From the NCBI RefSeq assembly GCF_002632615.1, contig NZ_NITZ01000002.1, positions 314,753-378,752 of the forward strand: DNA of 64,000 bases. Reading direction: 5' to 3'. This DNA comes from Xenorhabdus miraniensis. GTDB lineage: Bacteria > Pseudomonadota > Gammaproteobacteria > Enterobacterales > Enterobacteriaceae. This document shows positions 1 to 7,519 of the stretch, in pieces; the first letter of the stretch is position 1; the number at the start of each line of letters is the position of its first letter. Below the pieces are notes generated by a model. It was not told the DNA's origin, made no database searches, and saw only the letters and a list, made by a program, of their open reading frames with translations. Made by a program: the position numbers and the translations under genes.

Positions 1-198
1 TTTGTCATAGACCGCGTTATAACCCTCTTCATCTTTATCGCTTTTATCCGTGACATGAATCTTGCCCAGATCTGTTTTGCCGCTTGAGGTTGTGACTGTC
101 GGTTTGGATTCGGCAAACAGGGGCGGTGCTGCCAGTGAAAATGCCAGTGACAATGCAATTGTGATAGGGGTGAATTGTGTTTTAACTCGGTATGCCAT
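1..198 (-). CDS. TonB-dependent haem/protein receptor, N-terminal part
   Basis: This minus-strand reading frame opens with ATG at 198-196 and runs off the left edge without a stop, so only 66 residues are visible. The protein starts MAYRVKTQF and has a signal peptide with a cleavage-like site after PPLFA. The mature start contains a DLGKIHVTDKSDKDEEGYN stretch that resembles the beginning of the plug domain of TonB-dependent haemoglobin/transferrin-type receptors. It lies 59 bases after the Slam gene and is read in the same direction. The inferred role is outer-membrane uptake of haem delivered by the hemophilin-like cargo encoded at the head of the operon. The family call rests on a short N-terminus plus context. 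Confidence 0.6.
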   Translation of the reverse strand, partial: MAYRVKTQFTPITIALSLAFSLAAPPLFAESKPTVTTSSGKTDLGKIHVTDKSDKDEEGYNAVYDK

Positions 199-257
199 TG
201 ATATCTTTCGCCTCGATTTGTCAATTATCATCAAAAATAAAAATCATCAGATTTTGA

Positions 258-1730
258 TTAAAAATACTTTTCCAGCCTTACCAGCACTTCGTTTTTGTTA
301 TAGCTGTACAACCAACTCACATTGCTGTGATTGCGTCGATGGCGGAAAGTGAAAGAAGGTGTCATTCCCCATATTTCAGCGGCAGGGACTTTAATGACGG
401 CGGTATAGATCTGTTCTGTATCCTGACGTCTGGTATCCCATGAGGCTAAGTAGGCCCCAAAACGCCGTTCCTTCAACGTGGCAAATAGCGAACCATTAAT
501 ACCGGGATAGAGCTGTCCGGCGATGCCTGCCCGAACGCCCCATTGCTGATAGCGATCCACAGGATATTGGTTATTGTCCCGATATAGCCAGTCGCCACCG
601 CCAAACAGGACAAAATCTTTGCTAAGGGCATGGGATAGGGTGAGATAAGTTGAGGAAAGAGCACCATCTTTCCGACGGAGATTCTGCTGATGACGTAGTT
701 TTTTATGTTCAAGTTCAACATTCAGAGCGGTTTGGGGCGTGAATATCCATCGCCATTCTGTTTTGGCGCCGGTGGCATGGTAGTAGGTATCACCTGCACG
801 TTGTTTATATTCGAACAGAGGACCAAAGGAGAAATCGTGACTTCTGCTTTTATAGCTGTATCCGCTGACCATCAGGAACGTATTTTCGTTCTCATCATGA
901 TGATCACGATAATTTTCGCCATAAATCAGGCCGCGGCCAAAAATGCCATGATGACCAACAAGCTGGTAGCGTCGGCTTAATGTTGCGTCATAAGACATGC
1001 CCCATGCTTTAATGGCTTTGGGTATTTGTCGTTTAAAGAGTTGATTCGTAATTGGGTCTTTCTGGTAGGTAGGTCCTTGATCAGGGGACATATTCACATT
1101 ATCGTTATAGGCATAACCCGCCGAAAAAGAGCCGCGCCAGCCATTTCTCAGATCTATCGCTTCCAGATAGCTGTTAATGTTCTTCAAGACGGCTTCGGGT
1201 AACTGCTTTTCTTTATTCAATCCAGTAAATAGCTGCTCGGCTTCGCGATTTTTATGATCCTCAAAATAGACACGCGCCAGTTCCAGTTTTATACGGGGAA
1301 AATCGGGTTGTTGATTCAGAATCTGTTGATAATGATAGGCAGCAAGAGCTAAGTCTCCCTCAAGGCGTGCCAACCCACCCTGGGCAAAATTGACCAACAT
1401 AACATCATACCCCGGTAGTTTTTGGTAAGCCGCCAGAAAGCGTTTGACGTCCGGCCACTGCTGGTGGTTAATGGCAAGGAATAAAGCCTGACCGATATCA
1501 TCAATATTATTTTCAACCTGAAATGTTTGCCCATTAATCACAATTAATGAAGCGTCATTTCCAATGAAAACAGGATCAGGTGTAATCAGATTGGTTTCAT
1601 TTTCCTGTTGGTTATGTTGTGCTTCTTGCCAGATTTTTCGTGGAGTATCTTCATCGGCATAAACGGGCAGGGAGAGGCACAGAGCCATCAGTGCCACTGA
1701 TAATATTGGCGTTGTTCTATTGTCAGACAT
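258..1730 (-). CDS. Slam-family (type XI secretion) outer-membrane protein, DUF560
   Basis: A 490-residue protein with a signal peptide ending near LPVYADED. A periplasmic TPR-like region follows (for example PRIKLELARVYFEDHKNREA, roughly residues 140-180). The C-terminal half is rich in alternating aromatic beta strands, ends in KYF and fits the DUF560/Slam beta-barrel. Slam proteins move lipoproteins or soluble beta-barrel cargo across the outer membrane. The gene lies between its likely cargo (1818-2558) and a TonB-dependent receptor (1-198), the order described for the Xenorhabdus hemophilin locus. A second, clearly related copy lies at 3877-5253. I leave the symbol blank because I cannot compare it with HrpB directly. 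Confidence 0.85.
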   Translation of the reverse strand: MSDNRTTPILSVALMALCLSLPVYADEDTPRKIWQEAQHNQQENETNLITPDPVFIGNDASLIVINGQTFQVENNIDDIGQALFLAINHQQWPDVKRFLAAYQKLPGYDVMLVNFAQGGLARLEGDLALAAYHYQQILNQQPDFPRIKLELARVYFEDHKNREAEQLFTGLNKEKQLPEAVLKNINSYLEAIDLRNGWRGSFSAGYAYNDNVNMSPDQGPTYQKDPITNQLFKRQIPKAIKAWGMSYDATLSRRYQLVGHHGIFGRGLIYGENYRDHHDENENTFLMVSGYSYKSRSHDFSFGPLFEYKQRAGDTYYHATGAKTEWRWIFTPQTALNVELEHKKLRHQQNLRRKDGALSSTYLTLSHALSKDFVLFGGGDWLYRDNNQYPVDRYQQWGVRAGIAGQLYPGINGSLFATLKERRFGAYLASWDTRRQDTEQIYTAVIKVPAAEIWGMTPSFTFRHRRNHSNVSWLYSYNKNEVLVRLEKYF

Positions 1731-1771
1731 CGGGAAACCAGACCAAAAAGCTCACGTTATTAAAAATAAAA

Positions 1772-1805
1772 CAGAGAACAGTGCCAAAAATGGCACTGTT
1801 CTCTG
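1772..1805 (-). terminator. Intercistronic terminator between hemophilin-like cargo and Slam
   Basis: Perfect 15-bp arms (CAGAGAACAGTGCCA and its complement) flank a 4-base loop. On the minus strand the hairpin is followed by a T-rich tail. It lies between the cargo stop (1818) and the Slam start (1730), so it probably lets only part of the transcripts continue into Slam and the receptor, keeping cargo in excess. A weaker relative occupies the same place in the second locus (5345-5378). Confidence 0.75.
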
Positions 1806-1817
1806 AAAAATTAATGA

Positions 1818-2558
1818 TTATTGTTTAGAACCACCGAAAGCAGTATCTTTGGAGTGATCACCATCAAATGTGGTATATCCGGCCAGACTGGCGGCACTGT
1901 CACCAAAGAAATGACCTTCAGTTATCCCTTTAAGATCACCGATCTTGGCGTCGCCCTCAAACTTGGCATCGGCATAGATATCTGCATCAATATTTATCGT
2001 CATCGCTGCATTTGCCATTGAACCGATCAAAGTTTTCTCACCAAAATCTGCGGTTAATGTACCGGATAGGGCATTGTCACCGTTGTATTGGTTAATACCT
2101 GTCACCGTATAAGTTGCTGTACCGTCGGTTGGAATATTGGTGGTAATGTCTTTACCTGAATAGTAAGCCGTATGGGTTTTATCCGATGCGCCACCCGTCT
2201 GTGACCATTCACCAAAGTAAACATCTGCATTGGCAACTTTACTGAAATGGAATACCCCCATACCGCTGTGAGTGCCGGGTGCACCTGCCATTGAGATATT
2301 ATGAATACCATTGTTGTCAGCAGATGCCATGCGAGTCAAACCGGCAAAGCCTGTGATTTGACCACTATAAACGGAACTGACACCAATACCAGGTTCACCA
2401 CTTTTGCCGCCGTGTGGGCCTGAACCGAGTTCGGTTTCACCAACTGTAATGTAAGATGGCGTGCTTATCTGGCTCTGACCAAATCCAACGGCTGCCTGAG
2501 CTTGTGCCATAAATCCCAATGTGCCTAAAGCGGCGACTAATACGTTTATCTTTTTCAT
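1818..2558 (-). CDS. Secreted hemophilin-like haem-binding protein (Slam cargo)
   Basis: A 246-residue protein with a Sec signal peptide (MKKINVLVAAL..AQAQA). No lipobox cysteine follows the cleavage site, so the mature protein should be soluble rather than a surface lipoprotein. The middle is a Gly/Ser-rich ligand-binding-like region. The C-terminal ~100 residues resemble the 8-stranded TbpB-like barrel that Slam proteins recognise (SGTLTADFGEKTLIGS, then EGHFFGDSAASLAGYTTF). The ATG at 2558 follows a GAGGA Shine-Dalgarno. It heads an operon with Slam and a TonB-dependent receptor, which matches the HrpC hemophilin system of Xenorhabdus. Haem as ligand is inferred from this context. A 239-residue homologue lies at 5391-6098. 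Confidence 0.75.
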   Translation of the reverse strand: MKKINVLVAALGTLGFMAQAQAAVGFGQSQISTPSYITVGETELGSGPHGGKSGEPGIGVSSVYSGQITGFAGLTRMASADNNGIHNISMAGAPGTHSGMGVFHFSKVANADVYFGEWSQTGGASDKTHTAYYSGKDITTNIPTDGTATYTVTGINQYNGDNALSGTLTADFGEKTLIGSMANAAMTINIDADIYADAKFEGDAKIGDLKGITEGHFFGDSAASLAGYTTFDGDHSKDTAFGGSKQ

Positions 2559-2649
2559 GATTATCCTCGTTTGGAATGGGGGATCCCTCGTTACCCAATC
2601 TTAAAAACGGCCTGAGATATTGCGCGAAAAAAACGTACACCGTTCAGAT

Positions 2650-2674
2650 GATAATGTAAATGATAATTATTACT
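2650..2674. promoter_or_regulatory. Fur-box-like site upstream of the hemophilin locus
   Basis: Consecutive hexamers GATAAT, GTAAAT, GATAAT are followed by TATTACT. The 19-mer at 2656-2674 matches the classical Fur consensus at 14 of 19 positions. It lies about 95 bp upstream of the cargo ATG, where iron-responsive repression would be expected for a haem-uptake operon. This is a reading by eye, not a scored motif search. Confidence 0.55.
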
Positions 2675-3115
2675 ATTTGTGGCGCTTTGTGTGGGGTTTA
2701 ATGATGATTTTTTTGTGCAATTAATTGAATTTTAATTATTTATTTTGTTTTTTGGTGAGAAGGGAATAATCTAAATTTTTGCTAAAAATGTGATACAGTT
2801 AGATTTAATCACCTAATATTATTGTGTTATTAACAATATAATTATCAATCAAATAATAACTTATGTATAAAGTGTTACTGATATAAATATTCATGTAATT
2901 AATTTTATAAATTGGATTTTATTTTTTCTTGTTAAGGGTAATTAGCTCTTTGTTGTAGAAAATAATCGCCTATGATTAAATTAAATATCAAAGAATAAAG
3001 TAATGACATATTGTTAACTTGTTATTTTATTTTCTGATGATAAGAAGTTTAAATATATTTTTCTATGATTTTTATCTATTTTTCTGGCTAAGAGAGTTTT
3101 AATAGGAGCTTTATC
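2675..3115. other. AT-rich intergenic region
   Basis: About 440 bases of very AT-rich DNA with no convincing gene. It should hold the promoters for the divergent hemophilin operon (left) and the GNAT-like gene (right). The segment ATATTGTTAACTTGTT near 3008 recurs near 10487, upstream of the GNAT-like pseudogene, so the duplication there included upstream DNA. Confidence 0.6.
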
Positions 3116-3880
3116 ATGGAAGCAAAAATCATTATTCAGTCTGCTGAGGAAAGGACAGATCTTGGAGATGCTATTAATACGCTTATTGATAGCAATTGGC
3201 CTGAATTTATGAATCATGATGCAGTTGCTGAACAATATTGGCATAAATTATATGAATCGGATTTCAGCCGCTTTCAAAAATTTGCCATCCTGCAACAGGG
3301 GCAGGAAGAGCGTCTGATTGGTCTGATGGATTCAATCCCTTTTCCCTGGGAATATAGTTCATTAGATCAGTTGCCCGATGAGGGATGGGATGCTGTGCTC
3401 TATGCGGGTGGAGAAGCAAAGGGAAAGAAAAAAGCCAATATGGTGTCAGCACTGTCCGTAACGATTGATCCAGAATTCAGAGGCCAGAATGTGCCTGCTT
3501 TACTCATCAATAGCGTAAAACAAACCGCTCGTGAGGCAGGATTGGATGGGCTGGTTGTTCCCGTCAGGCCAAGTTTGAAAAGCAAATACCCTTTGCAGGA
3601 TTTTGTACAATATTGTGAATGGAAAAATGACAAAGGCGAACCGTTTGACCCGTGGATCCGCACTCATTGCCGTTTGGGCGCAAAAATCATCAAGCCAGCC
3701 CTCCGTTCTATGGATATTTATGGCACAGTGGAACAGTGGCAGGAGTGGACAGGGATGACATTTCCGCAAAGCGGGGAATACATCATTCCGGGCGGTCTAG
3801 TGCCATTGGTGGTGGATGTTGAAAAACAGATGGCCTATTACATTGAACCTAATTTGTGGGTGTTTCATCGCCTCAGCTAA
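3116..3880 (+). CDS. GNAT-like N-acetyltransferase
   Basis: A 254-residue protein preceded by an AGGAGC Shine-Dalgarno. The central part (about residues 107-150) has the layout of a GNAT acetyl-CoA-binding core: a strand (SALSVTIDP) followed by EFRGQNVPALLINSVKQTA, corresponding to the R/Q-x-x-G-x-G/A loop and helix. It is longer than minimal GNATs and resembles long GNAT-like proteins of accessory regions; the substrate is unknown. Its stop overlaps the stop of the convergent second Slam gene by four bases. An internally deleted copy of its 5' end lies at 10592-10702. Confidence 0.6.
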   Translation: MEAKIIIQSAEERTDLGDAINTLIDSNWPEFMNHDAVAEQYWHKLYESDFSRFQKFAILQQGQEERLIGLMDSIPFPWEYSSLDQLPDEGWDAVLYAGGEAKGKKKANMVSALSVTIDPEFRGQNVPALLINSVKQTAREAGLDGLVVPVRPSLKSKYPLQDFVQYCEWKNDKGEPFDPWIRTHCRLGAKIIKPALRSMDIYGTVEQWQEWTGMTFPQSGEYIIPGGLVPLVVDVEKQMAYYIEPNLWVFHRLS

Positions 3881-5253
3881 AAATATTTCTCTAGTTGTAT
3901 CTGTACTTCGTTTTTTTCATAGCTGTACATCCAGCCCACATTGCTGTGATTACGTGAGTGGCGGAAAATTAAAGATGGTGTCATACCTAATATCTTGGTG
4001 GCAGGGAATTTAATGGAAGCAGTATAGATCTGTTCATCATCCTGACGTTTGGCACCCAATAATGCGTTGTAGGCCCCAAAATGTTGCTTTTTCAGTGTGA
4101 CAAACAACGCGCCATCAATGCCGGAATAAAGCTGTCCGGCTATCCCCGCAGTGATTCCCCATTGCTGATAGCGTAATGCGGGTTGTTGATTGTTCCGATA
4201 GCTCCAGCTAGGGCCACCAAACAGAACCAGTCTATCGCTGATGGCATGGGATAGGCTGATATAAGATGAGGAAAGGGCGCCATCTTTACTGCGGTAAATC
4301 GGCTGATAACTCAATTGCTTATGTCCAAGTTCAACGTTGAGCGTGGTTTGGGGGGTTATAGCCCACTGCCATTCTATTCTTGCACCAATGGCATGGTATT
4401 TGGTACTTCCTGCCTGTTGTTTATATTCAAATAGGGGACCAAAGGATAAGTCATGGTTCCTGCTTTTATAGTTGTAGCCACTGACCAGCGAAAATATATT
4501 CTCGTTTTCATCGTGGTAATGGTGATAGTTTTCACCATAAATCAGTACGCGACCAAAAAGACCGTGATGGCCGGTAAGTTGGTAACGGCGGCTTGACGTA
4601 GCGTTATAAGTGATCCCCCACTCTTTGATAGCTTTTGGTACTTTCCGTTTATATACGCATGTATCTTCCCTGAATTTCAGGCAAATCGGCTCCTGATTTG
4701 GAGATATATTTATATTATCGTTATAGACATAGCCTAATGAGAATGAACTGCGCCAGCCATTTCTTAGGGTTATTGCTTTTATATAACGGTCGATGTTTTT
4801 CAAAACCGTTTTTGGTAATTGTCGCTGTTTACTTAATCCATCAAATAACTGTTCAGCCTCCCGGTTTTTGTGATCTTCAAAATACACACGAGCCAGTTCC
4901 AGTTTGATGCGCGTGAGATTCGGTTTTTGGCGCAGGATCTTTTGGTAATAAGAGGCTGCGAGCGTCAAATTCCCCTCAAGGCGCGCTAGCCCACCTTGAG
5001 CGAAATCAACAAGTAGCGGGTCGTACCCGGGCAGTTTTTGATAAGCTACCTGAAGACGTCTAACGTCTCGCCACTGTTGATAGTTAATGGCAAGGTATAG
5101 TGCCTGACCAATGTCTTTAAGTTGTTGATTATTATTTTTTTGACTATACCGTGCTTGTTTCCAAAGTTTGTGGTTAATATTTTCATCGGCATAAGCTGAT
5201 AAGGCGAGGAATGAAGCCAGTAGCAATATAGGAAATTTTCTCTTGTCAGTCAT
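3877..5253 (-). CDS. Second Slam-family outer-membrane protein, DUF560
   Basis: A 458-residue paralogue of the Slam at 258-1730. It has a signal peptide (MTDKRKFPILLLASFLALSA), the TPR segment with ARVYFEDHKNREAEQLFDGL, and a C-terminal beta-barrel ending QLEKYF. It is about 30 residues shorter because part of the region after the signal peptide is missing. It follows a second hemophilin-like cargo gene on the same strand. Unlike the first locus, no TonB-dependent receptor follows; the convergent GNAT-like gene lies there instead. It may have diverged in cargo specificity or serve as a paralogous exporter. Confidence 0.83.
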   Translation of the reverse strand: MTDKRKFPILLLASFLALSAYADENINHKLWKQARYSQKNNNQQLKDIGQALYLAINYQQWRDVRRLQVAYQKLPGYDPLLVDFAQGGLARLEGNLTLAASYYQKILRQKPNLTRIKLELARVYFEDHKNREAEQLFDGLSKQRQLPKTVLKNIDRYIKAITLRNGWRSSFSLGYVYNDNINISPNQEPICLKFREDTCVYKRKVPKAIKEWGITYNATSSRRYQLTGHHGLFGRVLIYGENYHHYHDENENIFSLVSGYNYKSRNHDLSFGPLFEYKQQAGSTKYHAIGARIEWQWAITPQTTLNVELGHKQLSYQPIYRSKDGALSSSYISLSHAISDRLVLFGGPSWSYRNNQQPALRYQQWGITAGIAGQLYSGIDGALFVTLKKQHFGAYNALLGAKRQDDEQIYTASIKFPATKILGMTPSLIFRHSRNHSNVGWMYSYEKNEVQIQLEKYF

Positions 5254-5344
5254 AGAAAAATACCCTCACAAAGCCCATGTTTTTGAAAAGGAACAGCAAT
5301 ATAGACGGCAAAAAACAGGGCCAAGAAAAGCAGATGAGGAAGAG

Positions 5345-5378
5345 AAAATAACAGCGCCATTTTAGGCACTGTTATCTG
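5345..5378 (-). terminator. Intercistronic hairpin between second cargo and second Slam
   Basis: Arms AACAGCGCC (5350-5358) and GGCACTGTT (5365-5373) pair with one G-U on the minus-strand RNA. The position and core sequence match the hairpin in the first Slam locus, but the T-rich tail is weaker. Confidence 0.55.
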
Positions 5379-5390
5379 TAAAATTGGCAA

Positions 5391-6098
5391 TTACTTTTTA
5401 GTACCGCCGAAAGCAGTATCCTTGCTCCTGTCGCTATCAAATGTGGCATAACCTGCCAGAGAGGAGGCCGAATCACCAAAGAATTTTCCCTCGGTGCGGC
5501 CATTAATATGACCATCGGCAGTGGCATTACCTGAAAATCCGGCATCGCTATTTATGTCGGCATCAATGTCTATCTTTCGTGAACGGTTGCTTATTGAACC
5601 CTTCAATTTTTGACGATCAAAGTCTGCGGTTAATTCTCCGGTGAGGGGATTATTACCGTTATATTGGCTAATGCCTGTCGTCGTATAGATTGCAGTACCG
5701 CCCTTTGGCATATTCGTTGTTACATCTTTACCTGCATAAAAAACAGTATGAGTTTTATCCGATTTATCGGGGGTGGTTTGCGCCCACTCACCGAAGTAAA
5801 CTTCTGAATTGGGAACTTGAGCGATATCGGCATACTGGTTTTTAATTGACCCGCCCTCCAGCTTGAAACGATAGACGCCATTCTTGTCACGTGTAGCGAA
5901 CGCTTTCAGAGAGGAAGCAGGGAAGAGTTGGCCATTATCATAGAGGCTAATGCCAATGGCGGGTTCGCCATTTTTCTCTCCGATTGTAAGGTGTGGGTCA
6001 GTATCTGTTTGGCTTATACCATATCCAACTTTTGCTTGAACCTGTGTTATCAATCCCAAAATACCTAACACAGCGATTAATATGTTGATCTTTTTCAT
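5391..6098 (-). CDS. Second hemophilin-like secreted protein (Slam cargo)
   Basis: A 235-residue paralogue of the protein at 1818-2558. It starts MKKINILIAVLG with a Sec signal peptide (..LITQVQA) and no lipobox Cys. The C-terminal TbpB-like barrel is conserved (GKFFGDSASSLAGYATF and KDTAFGGTKK), while the N-terminal ligand-binding half has diverged and lost a Gly-rich insertion. I chose ATG 6098 because GAGG lies 7 bases upstream; a GTG at 6110 would add MRLI. The conserved export signal with a diverged binding half suggests a different or modified ligand. Confidence 0.7.
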   Translation of the reverse strand: MKKINILIAVLGILGLITQVQAKVGYGISQTDTDPHLTIGEKNGEPAIGISLYDNGQLFPASSLKAFATRDKNGVYRFKLEGGSIKNQYADIAQVPNSEVYFGEWAQTTPDKSDKTHTVFYAGKDVTTNMPKGGTAIYTTTGISQYNGNNPLTGELTADFDRQKLKGSISNRSRKIDIDADINSDAGFSGNATADGHINGRTEGKFFGDSASSLAGYATFDSDRSKDTAFGGTKK

Positions 6099-6321
6099 TA
6101 TTAACCTCACTGAGTATAAAGAATATGTTGCTATCCCGTCATAAAAATACCTTTAGCTTTCCGTTTGAAATAAAGTACACTCAGTAAATAGTTATGTGAA
6201 TCATAAGTGACGATGTGTTGTCATTTTGTTAAGTTTTTTTTGTGTGATAGATTGTGTGATAGAACGGATAAGATAACTCATCAAGAGTTGATCGTTTTTT
6301 ACTGTGAGGAAGGGAGCGGAT
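6099..6321. other. Intergenic region upstream of the second cargo gene
   Basis: No gene seen. It should contain the second cargo promoter and the 3' end of the MFS transcript. I found no Fur-like site as good as the one at 2650-2674. Confidence 0.5.
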
Positions 6322-7485
6322 TTATCCTGATTTTCTATCAAGTATAGGTTTTCCGGGAAACCAGTGTGAAACTATAAACAATAACCCAATAGAAATAAGG
6401 GTAATAATAAATCCTTTTTCATTAAATAAATCCATTGCTACACCAGTTACTAAGGGACCGGTAAGGCTGCCAATTCCCCAAATGACACCAAATAAGGCGT
6501 TTATGGCAATTAACATCTGACCAGAATATTTTTTTCCTGCTCTTACCAATGATAGGGTATAAATACCTCCACCAAATGCTCCCATTATGATGACATCAAT
6601 CCATAAAAAAATGGAATTTACTGTAAAGGGTAATGCTAATAAGGAAAGAGTGAAAATTACTCCGCAAATCATATGAATCTGTTTCAAATTGGTTCTGTCG
6701 GCAAGCCAACCGATAGGAACCTGAAAAATAGCATCCCCAAGAAAGATTAATGTTATTAATGTAATGGTTGTTGCCTCGGGGATCCCTAATGACACGCCAT
6801 ACAATGGAAACATGGATAGTGCCACTGCATCAAAAGAGGAAAAGCAAAGAACCCCAATGATAAGGCAGGGGGCAGACATTATTAATGGTAATACGGGAAA
6901 TCTGCTGTTTTCTTCTTTTGGTTGTGATGATATTGACGCAGAAGGATTTATCAATATAAGGGCAATGCAAAAGAGGGCAAGCATGGCCAGTAATATTGCA
7001 GGAATCAGTGAAGTTATGCCAAATATCGAAATCAGTAATGGCCCTGACAATTGACATCCGGTGAATGCTGAGGTGTACAATCCCATTAGTGTTCCTTTGT
7101 GTCGGTCATTGGTATTACTGCTGACCCATGATTCTCCGATAACCACTATAACGCCACAGGCAAACCCCATCAGAAATCGGGGAATAGCAAGATAATATAT
7201 TTGGTTTAACTGAACAGAAAATAAAGTTGAAACCGTAAGTAGGACTAAGCTAAAGCCCAATAACTTATTTAAACTATACTGGCGGGCTAGTATGGGGGTC
7301 ACCATGGAAGAAATTAACATTCCTACCGCAGGTAGTGCCGATATGATACCCAGTAGTGTTGAAGTGTGTTTTTGTCCGGCTAGCTTTAAACTGACCATGG
7401 GTAATGTATATCCCATAGCTAACCCTACGAGAGATGCTCCCAATATGATGGACACCATATATGATTGATTAAAGCTGGATGTCAT
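6322..7485 (-). CDS. MFS transporter (12 TM)
   Basis: A 387-residue membrane protein with about twelve hydrophobic segments. It carries the MFS loop motif around GWLADRTNLKQIH (between TM8 and TM9) and PRFLMGFACGVIVVIGESW in TM4-TM5. It begins 34 bases after the synthetase/dehydrogenase fusion gene on the same strand, so the two are very likely co-transcribed. Such a neighbour usually exports the product of the adjacent biosynthetic gene or confers self-resistance; that role is inference. Confidence 0.8.
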   Translation of the reverse strand: MTSSFNQSYMVSIILGASLVGLAMGYTLPMVSLKLAGQKHTSTLLGIISALPAVGMLISSMVTPILARQYSLNKLLGFSLVLLTVSTLFSVQLNQIYYLAIPRFLMGFACGVIVVIGESWVSSNTNDRHKGTLMGLYTSAFTGCQLSGPLLISIFGITSLIPAILLAMLALFCIALILINPSASISSQPKEENSRFPVLPLIMSAPCLIIGVLCFSSFDAVALSMFPLYGVSLGIPEATTITLITLIFLGDAIFQVPIGWLADRTNLKQIHMICGVIFTLSLLALPFTVNSIFLWIDVIIMGAFGGGIYTLSLVRAGKKYSGQMLIAINALFGVIWGIGSLTGPLVTGVAMDLFNEKGFIITLISIGLLFIVSHWFPGKPILDRKSG

Positions 7486-7519
7486 TTTTATCTCTTTACT
7501 TATAGTTATTCATGGTTAC

